Below, one piece after another: positions 50,997 through 58,576 of a DNA stretch of 61,683 bases; within the stretch, counting starts at the first letter, position 1, and every line of letters begins with the position of its first letter. The stretch is from Bacteroidota bacterium (GTDB lineage: Bacteria; Bacteroidota; Bacteroidia; Chitinophagales; Saprospiraceae). The stretch lies in contig SBHD01000013.1 of assembly GCA_006226345.1 (NCBI GenBank), positions 1-61,683 of the forward strand, written 5' to 3'. The translations under genes were made by a program, and so were the position numbers. The notes beneath the pieces were generated by a model, which was given only the letters and a program-made list of their open reading frames with translations, did not search any database and was not told the DNA's origin.

Positions 50997-51070
50997 CCGC
51001 CGCTTTAAACGAAAAGCACTCAACGCCGGGAACTGGCACATAAATTGTCGCGTTTCCGGCAAGTATAAAT

Positions 51071-51145
51071 GCCAGATTAGCTCAGCGGTAGAGCAGCTCA
51101 CTCGTAATGAGCAGGTCGTGGGTTCAAATCCCATGTCTGGCTCCA
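51071..51145 (+). tRNA. tRNA-Thr(CGT)
   Basis: Cloverleaf: acceptor GCCAGAT/GTCTGGC, D arm GCTC..GAGC, anticodon stem GCTCA/TGAGC with loop CTCGTAA, T arm GTGGG TTCAAAT CCCAT, 3' CCA encoded. Confidence 0.97.
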
Positions 51146-51195
51146 GGAAATAATAGCATGTGGAATTTCCCGATATCATCCACATGCGCTGTTTT

Positions 51196-51269
51196 CGGGA
51201 TGTAGCGCAGCCCGGTAGCGCGCGTCGTTCGGGACGACGAGGTCGCTGGTTCGAATCCAGTCATCCCGA
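51196..51269 (+). tRNA. tRNA-Pro(CGG)
   Basis: Acceptor CGGGATG/CATCCCG, anticodon stem CGTCG/CGACG with loop TTCGGGA, T arm GCTGG TTCGAAT CCAGT; 3' CCA not encoded (followed by CTA). Confidence 0.97.
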
Positions 51270-51271
51270 CT

Positions 51272-51303
51272 AAAGGTCACCACAGGTTTGTGGTGGCCTT
51301 TTT
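51272..51303 (+). terminator. Intrinsic terminator of the tRNA transcript
   Basis: AAGGTCACCAC / GTGGTGGCCTT stem followed by TTTCTTTTTC. Confidence 0.85.
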
Positions 51304-52122
51304 CTTTTTCACGCTCGCTGCCTGCCCGCCCCGCCTCCGGACAACGTCCGGCCGACACCTGTACGGTATTTGTAGATTGTGCACTGCAGGTTGCCGTTGG
51401 TTTCACTACCTCTGCAGGCATTACTAAGTGCTATTGGATCGTGGCGACTCCGGATCGTACACGTTCGGTTACCACCGGTTTTATTCTAACCCCTTTTCAC
51501 CGTTTCCCAATGAATAAAAATGCTTGATAGACTCGACAAGACAGGTTAAACGGATTATTATAACATCATTACCCCCGCTGTCAGGAGTCATTGCTATTAA
51601 AAGCATAAAAACGGCAAATTGCGCACGCTGTGTTTAAAGGCATTACCCATACTACGCTTCCTACCGGTTAACGGCCCCTTTTGAAGTGAAGCAGCTTGAG
51701 GAAGGGGGCACATTGCATTTATTTACATCTACAGCATTATAAAGAGGTAATGCAAAGCGTGCTTTGTGCGAAAAGCCTGTATTTGACTTTCCGGGAAACA
51801 TTTCTGCTCTTTTGTCTTCCAACTTCGCTGTCTTACCTATTCATCATTCTCACCGCTCATTTTTCCTGTACTGATGGGGAGTAAAACCCATCCTTTAATA
51901 GCCACCGGTGGCCTCGTGTAGCTATTCTGGCTTTGGTGGTCTCGCAATTTCTACACCTGGCATCACTGGCCTGCAGCCACTTTTAAATATCTGCTTGATC
52001 ATCTCACTACAACCCATGGTGGTGGCTTGACAGTTTCAATGCAATGTTCCAGTAGATGGTCAAGGATTAATTGAATCTCTAGATGTACCAAAATAACAAT
52101 TAACTAATTAAAAACAGAAATC

Positions 52123-54438
52123 ATGAATAGAGCATCTAAATTTTCGAATGATTGGTTCCTGATACCAACAAAACTCTACGGGCTGCACCGTACTTTTCTT
52201 TTGTTTTTTTCATTGATGTTTTTTGTACATGAAATAAGTTTTACACAGCCCTATCTGACCGGCAACGGCGAGATCAATGCAAGTGGGACTTACCAGGACT
52301 TTGTCGTCCCCAATGATCCTACTATCACCCAAATAGAATTCACTGCATATGGTGGTGATGGAGGATATGCAAAAGTGGACGCTGAACTTTGGGTAATAGT
52401 TACCTGGGTACACTATAATTCTTGCAGGGCAAACGGTGGTGAAGGGGCAAGAGCAAATGTTAGGATAAACATTGGCGAAGGAACAAATGAAATCCCGCCC
52501 GGGTCTGTTATTCGTTTTATTGTCGGGCAAAGCGGCAGCTCCATGGAAGACAATGTCAGTGGCTATGTCATTGCTGACTTGTTTGGCTATGCTTATGGCG
52601 GCGGCGGCGGCGGAACCGGCATTCTGTACAAGAGACCGAATGAAACGGACTGGAATATCATCACTATTGCCGGCGGCGGCGGCGGCGCTTATCAGGGTAT
52701 GGCGCCCTTGGGAATTTGCGTGGATAATGAGGATGGACAAGGAGGCCGGACCTCAGAATCAGGAGGCAACGGCAACGGCGATATTTTACCGGGCTACGGA
52801 GGGAGCTATGGATATGGCGGGGAAGGAGGCGGACTGCTCTCTGGCGGCGGCGGTGGCGCTTTTTATGATGGCACCGGATTTACGGAAGGCGGAAGGCATG
52901 GATTCCCGACTGGCGGGAATGGAGGTAGCGGTACCAAACCCGGAGGCTGGGGTATTGGTGGTGGTGGAGCCGCATGGGGCGCTGGCGGCGGCGGCGGCGG
53001 CTATTCCGGCGGCGGTGGCGGCGGCACTACGGGCCGTGGCGGCGGTGGTGGCAGTTATGCAGGCCCCACATGCGCCTACACGGATATTCAGGCCGGTGGA
53101 AATGTCGTTTGGCCAAATCATGGCAAAGTCCAATACAGAACTTACCGCAGGCCTGTGGCACAGTGTATTGACTTTTTAGAGGTGCCCCTGGATCATCTGG
53201 GGCTGGCTGCTATTACAGCAGCTCAGGTAGATGACGGCTCTTATGATCCTGATGGAGACCCCATATCCTATCAACTAAGTGCAAATGCATTTGATTGTTC
53301 AGTACTGGGAGATCAAATAGTCACACTTACGGTAACGGATCAGCCTTATGGCTTTTCTGATCAATGTGTGGTCACAGTCCGGGTCATTGACAACCTGCCT
53401 CCGGAACTCATCGTTCCTGCAGACGCTGTAGTAGACTGTGATGCCGACACCTTCGACTCTGGCATGGCTACCGCTACCGATAATTGTGATGTTGATCTTA
53501 CTTTCGAGGATGTTGTGCTCTCCGGCGACTGTCAGTGGGAATGTACGATCGAACGTACCTGGACTGCAGAAGATCAATCTGGCAATATGGTCCAAAAGCC
53601 GCAGATGATCACCAAAACAGCTATTAACAAGATCAAAGCAGCACTCGCTCAGGATGTGGATGGAGATGGCGTTAATGATCCGATAATACTGGGATACCGC
53701 ACGCATACCCTGACTATTGGAACAGAGGCTGCGCCGTGTATCATACAATGGATGCCAGGACAAGGTGGCGATCCCTGGGAACTGCCGTTTGGTAACTATA
53801 TGGTTGATGGTATTAACTGCAACCCGGGGCCCAATTTATTGGATGCCACAACCGGCAAACTGGATAATGCCTTCCTGACTGAAGCGGTGATACTGGCCAT
53901 TAACCTTCGCCTCGAACCCGGCTTGGGTGATTTGATGCTCCGAGACTGCGGCTGCGATATTCCTCCAATTATCCTGCAGGCACTGCCACCGAAAGCGACT
54001 GTTCGTGATTTGTTTAGACTTAGCAACTTTGCGTTAGGAGGTGTTATTTCGCCGTTCTTTATGGAACACACCAAGGCACTTCGCGAAGTGAACAAACTTT
54101 ATGATATGTGCGCCCCTGATATTGTCGCGCCAATTGCTGCAAACAGGGCCGATACAGACCAGCCCTTAAAGGCCGGAGTTGAAGAACAGAGTTTCACTTT
54201 CTTCCCCAATCCGACCAGCAATTCGCTTTATGTCAATCTGGGAGATTTTATTGGAGAAAAAGTTCAACTGACGATTTATGACCGTACAGGCAGGACAATT
54301 ATGCAAAGGCCATGGGCAGAAGTCAATAGCCCGGTACTCGAAATCAACCTGAACGGAACGCCGAATGGAATGTATACTGTAGAACTCCGTACCAGTGAGA
54401 AGCAATGGATAAGGAAATTGATAGTTGTAAAAAACTGA
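52123..54438 (+). CDS. Secreted glycine-rich/HYR-like protein with T9SS sorting domain
   Basis: Poly-Gly modules (YGGGGGGTGILY..., AAWGAGGGGGGYSGGGGGGTTGRGGGGGSYAG), HYR-like DNLPPELIVPADAVVDCD...ATDNCD, C-terminus FTFFPNPTSNSLYVNL...GMYTVELRTSEKQWIRKLIVVKN. Confidence 0.9.
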   Translation: MNRASKFSNDWFLIPTKLYGLHRTFLLFFSLMFFVHEISFTQPYLTGNGEINASGTYQDFVVPNDPTITQIEFTAYGGDGGYAKVDAELWVIVTWVHYNSCRANGGEGARANVRINIGEGTNEIPPGSVIRFIVGQSGSSMEDNVSGYVIADLFGYAYGGGGGGTGILYKRPNETDWNIITIAGGGGGAYQGMAPLGICVDNEDGQGGRTSESGGNGNGDILPGYGGSYGYGGEGGGLLSGGGGGAFYDGTGFTEGGRHGFPTGGNGGSGTKPGGWGIGGGGAAWGAGGGGGGYSGGGGGGTTGRGGGGGSYAGPTCAYTDIQAGGNVVWPNHGKVQYRTYRRPVAQCIDFLEVPLDHLGLAAITAAQVDDGSYDPDGDPISYQLSANAFDCSVLGDQIVTLTVTDQPYGFSDQCVVTVRVIDNLPPELIVPADAVVDCDADTFDSGMATATDNCDVDLTFEDVVLSGDCQWECTIERTWTAEDQSGNMVQKPQMITKTAINKIKAALAQDVDGDGVNDPIILGYRTHTLTIGTEAAPCIIQWMPGQGGDPWELPFGNYMVDGINCNPGPNLLDATTGKLDNAFLTEAVILAINLRLEPGLGDLMLRDCGCDIPPIILQALPPKATVRDLFRLSNFALGGVISPFFMEHTKALREVNKLYDMCAPDIVAPIAANRADTDQPLKAGVEEQSFTFFPNPTSNSLYVNLGDFIGEKVQLTIYDRTGRTIMQRPWAEVNSPVLEINLNGTPNGMYTVELRTSEKQWIRKLIVVKN

Positions 54439-54462
54439 TCGTAAATTTTTAACCGGATGATC

Positions 54463-54518
54463 CGGGCCGGGTTATTTGATAAAACCAACGCAGGTATCTT
54501 ATCAAATAACCCGGCCCG
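54463..54518. terminator. Perfect 20-bp hairpin between convergent genes
   Basis: CGGGCCGGGTTATTTGATAA / TTATCAAATAACCCGGCCCG with 16-nt loop. Confidence 0.7.
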
Positions 54519-54539
54519 AAAACTTAACTGGTCTGCCAT

Positions 54540-55976
54540 TCAGGCCCCCGCCAGCTCCCGCACCAGTTTCCCCACTGTCTGCAAACTCCGCTCGATCTCC
54601 GGTCCGTACGGATTTCCGAAACCCAGCCGCAGGTGATGCCTGAAACAGCCCCGGGTACTGAAGATCTGTCCCGGCGCCAGGCTGATCTGGTGTTGCCGGG
54701 CACGGCGGTACAGTTCGAAAGAGTCGACCTTTTCGGGCAATTCCAGCCACAATACATATCCGCCTTGCGGCTGAGAAACGCGGGTTTCTGCCGGAAAAAA
54801 ATCATCGATGGCCTGCTGGTAGCGCAGGCATTGGGTATGCAGGGCCTTGCGCAGGTTCCGCAGGTGGATATCCAGCCGGCCCGTCTCGCAAAACCGGGCA
54901 ATAGCCGACTGGGTAGGGGTAGGCGATGTGATACAGTGCGCCAGTTTCCGTTGCAGCACCTGCTTGCGGAACCTCCCCGGCATACACCAGCCCACCCGGT
55001 AGCCGGGCGCCAGTGCTTTCGACATGGAAGAGCAATACAAAACCAGACCATTCCGGTCAAAACTCTTGCAGGTGCGGGGCCGTGTTTTTCCGAAATACAT
55101 CTCACCGTAAATATCATCCTCCACCAACGGGATCTCCTGTTCGGCCAGCAGGGCTACCAGTTCGCGTTTGCGGTCGTCGGGCATCAGACTGCCCAACGGA
55201 TTGTTGAAGTTGGGTATGAACAGCGCCGCTGCAATGCGTTGCTTTTTCATGGCCTGTCGCAAAAAATCGAGATCGGGCCCGCTAAGCGGATCGGTCGGCA
55301 CTTCCAGTGCGCGCAGGCCGAGGTTTTTCAGCAAGCCAAAAAGGCCGAAATAGGTCGGCCGCTCGATCGCTACCACGTCGCCCGGCCTGGTCACCGCTTG
55401 CAGGCAAAACGACAGCGCCTCCATACAGCCCTGCGTGACCACAACATCTTCCGCCGATGCCGAGCCCCCCCAATTGAATGACAAACGGGCCAGCTGACGA
55501 CGCAGTATCGCATTGCCCTGTACATTTTCATACTGCAGGCAACTGGTCGGACTCAGCCGAAGCACCTCCAGCAAACACTTGTTTAATTTTGCAGCCGGCA
55601 ACAATTCGTGCCCCGGCGCCGCCAGGGAAAGCTGCACCACGCCTTCCTCGGTAAGGTTGGTATAGATCGTCGCGATCATATCGTCGAGCGACAAGCCTTC
55701 CGGGGGCGCTGTATAGCGGGGCGCCCGGGGCGGGGCCTGCTGCCGGCGCAGCTTGCAGCGGACGTAATACCCCGACTTGGGGCGCGCTTCGATCAGCCCT
55801 TTGCTTTCCAGGGCCGAATAGGCCTTGAAGGCAGTACTCAAACTCACCCCCTGCTCGCGGCTCAGGTGGCGGACGGAAGGCAGCTTGTCGCCTGTTTTCC
55901 ATACGCCTTTTTCTACCATGTGCTCCAGGCGCTCGGCGACCTGGTAATACAAAAAATCATCGCTGACCCTAGACAT
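54540..55976 (-). CDS. MocR-family regulator (GntR HTH + class I aminotransferase-like domain)
   Basis: N-terminus LYYQVAERLEHMVEKGVWKTGDKLPSVRHLSREQGVSLSTAFKAYSALESKGLIEARPKSGYYV; C-terminal PLP domain (VVTQGCMEALSFCLQAV, FIPNFNNPLGSLMPD, LYCSSMSKALAPGYRVGW). Confidence 0.93.
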   Translation of the reverse strand: MSRVSDDFLYYQVAERLEHMVEKGVWKTGDKLPSVRHLSREQGVSLSTAFKAYSALESKGLIEARPKSGYYVRCKLRRQQAPPRAPRYTAPPEGLSLDDMIATIYTNLTEEGVVQLSLAAPGHELLPAAKLNKCLLEVLRLSPTSCLQYENVQGNAILRRQLARLSFNWGGSASAEDVVVTQGCMEALSFCLQAVTRPGDVVAIERPTYFGLFGLLKNLGLRALEVPTDPLSGPDLDFLRQAMKKQRIAAALFIPNFNNPLGSLMPDDRKRELVALLAEQEIPLVEDDIYGEMYFGKTRPRTCKSFDRNGLVLYCSSMSKALAPGYRVGWCMPGRFRKQVLQRKLAHCITSPTPTQSAIARFCETGRLDIHLRNLRKALHTQCLRYQQAIDDFFPAETRVSQPQGGYVLWLELPEKVDSFELYRRARQHQISLAPGQIFSTRGCFRHHLRLGFGNPYGPEIERSLQTVGKLVRELAGA

Positions 55977-56020
55977 CTGTTATGCTTAAAAAATAAAAAA
56001 CTGAATCTGTTTCTCTTAAA

Positions 56021-56039
56021 GCAAAGATAGGATCTTTGC
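56021..56039. promoter_or_regulatory. Palindrome with -7-like element(s) in the divergent intergenic region
   Basis: GCAAAGAT-AGG-ATCTTTGC; the minus strand reads TATCTTTGC (-7 consensus) toward the MocR gene. Confidence 0.5.
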
Positions 56040-56070
56040 CCCGGAAACAAAAACAAGTAATTGCATACCT

Positions 56071-56121
56071 GTGCTCGCTGCTCGTCCTGCGACTTTGAGT
56101 CGTAGGACGAGCAGCGAGCAC
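56071..56121. repeat. 51-nt hairpin, 24-bp stem with one mismatch
   Basis: GTGCTCGCTGCTCGTCCTGCGACT-TTG-AGTCGTAGGACGAGCAGCGAGCAC. Confidence 0.92.
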
Positions 56122-56151
56122 GAGGGGCAACAACTAAAAATCACCCTGACC

Positions 56152-57669
56152 ATGCACCTGGACATTACCATTGACCGTTGGAAGCCCCAATACCGGGAAG
56201 CCTTTTGGCAACTCAACCGCGAATGGATCGAAGCGGATTATCCACTGGAAGAAGTCGATATAAATGTGTTACAGAATCCGGAAATCCATATCTTGTCGGA
56301 TGGTGGGAGCATTCTCTCCGCTGTGTCCAACGGGCAGGTTGCAGGCGTTGTGGCATTACGGCCGGCCGGCAATAACGTGCTGGAATTGACCAAGATGGCC
56401 GTAGCAGTGCCCTGGCGGGGCCGGGGCATCGGCAAACAACTACTGCAAGCTGCGTTGGAGGAAGCCCGTCAATTGGGCGCCGGAAGGGTGATTTTATACT
56501 CCAATACCCGCACCTCCGCCAGGGCCGTAAGGCTTTACCGGAAAATGGGATTTCGGGAGATCCCGCTTGAAACAGGAATCTACCAACGCGCTGACATTAA
56601 AATGGAACTAACCTTTGACACTATCCCTGTACGGAAGACGGCCAAAAGCCGCCTGCCGGAAACCGATCTCGAAAAACTTACTTTCGGCACCATCGTATCC
56701 GACCACATGCTGGTAGCCGATTACAAGAACGGGGCCTGGCAACGACCAGAGATCGTTCCGTATGAAAACCTCTCGCTGCCGCCCGCCACCATGGCCCTGC
56801 ACTACGGACAGATCGTCTGGGAGGGCATGAAAGCCTTCCGGCTTGCCGACAGTGGCGTCTCTGTCTTCCGCATCGACCGGCATGCCCGGCGGATCAACCG
56901 TTCACTCCAACGTATGGCCATGCCAGCCATGCCCGAAGCATACTTCCGGGAGTGTATCCGTAGCCTGGTTTCCCTGGATGCCGGCTGGGTACCCGGCGCT
57001 TCCGGAGCAGCGCTGTACATCCGCCCGCTGATTTTTGCTTCTGACGCAATGTATGGCGTTAAAATATCGGATACGTACCGGTTTATCGTTTTTACAGGCC
57101 CCGTACCGCCCTTTTACCCCAACCCGCTCAAGGTCAAGGTGGAAGAAAAGTTTATCCGGGCAGCCCCCGGTGGCACCGGAGCGGCCAAATGTGCCGGCAA
57201 CTACGGCGGCTCGCTCTATCCGGCAAGTCTGGCCAAGGCGGCGGGTTTCGATCAGATCCTGTGGACGGACGGGTCACCAGAACTCAACATTGAAGAGTCC
57301 GGCACCATGAATGTGATGTTCGTTTTAGATGGCAAGCTGGTCACACCTCCACTTTCGGATACGATCCTGGACGGTATTACCCGTGACAGCATCCTGGCGC
57401 TGGCCCCCGAACTGGGCATGCCTGCCGAGGAAAGAACGATCAGTGCCTTTGAACTGGTGGAAGCACACCGGAAAGGGCTGTTGCAGGAAGCGTTCGGAGT
57501 GGGTACCGCCGCAGTAACAGCGCCATTCGAACTGATCCAGGTACAGGAACATACATTGCCATTACCTCCTGTCGGACCGGATACATTTGCGGTTCGGGTC
57601 CGTGAACTGCTTCAGGAGATCCGCACCGGGCTGCGACCCGACCCGTTCCAATGGAACACGATTGTGTAG
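56152..57669 (+). CDS. GNAT acetyltransferase - branched-chain-type aminotransferase (class IV) fusion protein
   Basis: N-terminal GNAT (LELTKMAVAVPWRGRGIGKQLLQAALEEARQLGAGRVILYSNTRTSARAVRLYRKMGF) then BCAT-like VRKTAKSRLPETDLEKLTFGTIVSDHML...LHYGQIVWEGMKAFR...AAKCAGNYGGSLY...NIEESGTMNVMFV, one uninterrupted frame. Confidence 0.92.
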   Translation: MHLDITIDRWKPQYREAFWQLNREWIEADYPLEEVDINVLQNPEIHILSDGGSILSAVSNGQVAGVVALRPAGNNVLELTKMAVAVPWRGRGIGKQLLQAALEEARQLGAGRVILYSNTRTSARAVRLYRKMGFREIPLETGIYQRADIKMELTFDTIPVRKTAKSRLPETDLEKLTFGTIVSDHMLVADYKNGAWQRPEIVPYENLSLPPATMALHYGQIVWEGMKAFRLADSGVSVFRIDRHARRINRSLQRMAMPAMPEAYFRECIRSLVSLDAGWVPGASGAALYIRPLIFASDAMYGVKISDTYRFIVFTGPVPPFYPNPLKVKVEEKFIRAAPGGTGAAKCAGNYGGSLYPASLAKAAGFDQILWTDGSPELNIEESGTMNVMFVLDGKLVTPPLSDTILDGITRDSILALAPELGMPAEERTISAFELVEAHRKGLLQEAFGVGTAAVTAPFELIQVQEHTLPLPPVGPDTFAVRVRELLQEIRTGLRPDPFQWNTIV

Positions 57670-57698
57670 TACCGACTGTTGTACACTTGCTTTATACC

Positions 57699-57724
57699 AA
57701 CGTCCCCGCTATCGCGGGGACGTT
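57699..57724 (+). terminator. Intrinsic terminator of the GNAT-BCAT gene
   Basis: AACGTCCCCGC / GCGGGGACGTT stem, 4-nt loop, TTTTT. Confidence 0.9.
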
Positions 57725-57794
57725 TTTCTCCGCTGTTTGCTGGCGATGCACCTGAAAAGCTGCATCGCCTTTTTACGGAGGCTGGACTGTTCAC

Positions 57795-57827
57795 ACTCGT
57801 CCTACGCCTTTAATTCGCAGAACGAGT
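57795..57827. repeat. Second, degenerate copy of the CTCGTCCT..AGGACGAG hairpin
   Basis: CTCGTCCTACGCCTTTAATTCGCAGAACGAG matches 25 of 31 positions of the core at 56081-56111. Confidence 0.7.
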
Positions 57828-57835
57828 ACAGCCCC

Positions 57836-58420
57836 CTACCCTTTCCACACCTTGTACCCGGAAGCCTGTACCGGACGATCTTCCGGCACCTCGCGCAATG
57901 GCTCGCAGGGACGCAGGGAGGCATAACAATCGGCCGGTAGCTGCTGATACAACCGGGTGCCTTCTGTTTTCCACTTGATCATATCATCGCTGACCTCCCG
58001 GATAATCTTGCCCGGGTTACCCACTACCAGGCTCCGCCGCGGGATCTTCTCACCCGCCTTCACAAAACATAGTGCACCAATAATACACTCCTCACCGATC
58101 TCCACCTCATCCATCACGACGGCATTCATGCCTACCAGGCAGTTGCGTCCGATGGTAGCTCCGTGGATGATCGCCCCGTGGCCGATATGGGCGGACTCCC
58201 GGAGGTGGACAGTAACACCGGGGAACATATGGATCGTACAGTTTTCCTGCACATTACAGCCATCTTCAATAACGATCTGGCCCCAGTCGCCACGGATAGC
58301 AGCACCCGGTCCGATATAGACATCTTTTCCGATGATCACATTCCCAGTTACTGCCGCCTGCGGATGCACAAATGCAGAAGCGTGAATAACCGGCCGGAAA
58401 CCATTAAATTCATAAACCAT
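57836..58420 (-). CDS. Gamma-carbonic-anhydrase-like / hexapeptide-repeat protein (PaaY/YrdA-like)
   Basis: ASAFVHPQAAVTGNVIIGKDVYIGPGAAIRGDWGQIVIEDGCNVQENCTIHMFPGVTVHLRESAHIGHGAIIHGATIGRNCLVGMNAVVMD. Confidence 0.9.
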   Translation of the reverse strand: MVYEFNGFRPVIHASAFVHPQAAVTGNVIIGKDVYIGPGAAIRGDWGQIVIEDGCNVQENCTIHMFPGVTVHLRESAHIGHGAIIHGATIGRNCLVGMNAVVMDEVEIGEECIIGALCFVKAGEKIPRRSLVVGNPGKIIREVSDDMIKWKTEGTRLYQQLPADCYASLRPCEPLREVPEDRPVQASGYKVWKG

Positions 58421-58523
58421 TTATTTCAGTAGTTTTTTCAACATAACAATGACACAGCCTGACCGGATTTTGTCCGTGATTTGCAGCATCGGTTTTATAT
58501 TCCGTAATAACCCGGGAAACCCC

Positions 58524-58531
58524 ATAGCTTT
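58524..58531 (+). promoter_or_regulatory. Putative -7 element TAGCTTTG
   Basis: TAnnTTTG match upstream of 58577. Confidence 0.4.
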
Positions 58532-58576
58532 GCCAGTCAGCGCTCTTTTTCTTTCTCGAGCAAAAATACAACTGAA

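Noticed and set aside
50919-51421. Minus ORFs containing MGFEPTTCSL and DDWIRTSDLV
   Set aside because: Classic spurious ORFs antisense to tRNA genes.
52472-53179. 235-aa alternative-frame ORF and 115-aa antisense ORF (52786..53133) over the Gly-rich region
   Set aside because: Arise from GGC/GCC triplet runs read in other frames (poly-Ala).
54463-54518. Transposon terminal inverted repeats
   Set aside because: Arms are only 16 nt apart with nothing between them; a hairpin is the simpler explanation.
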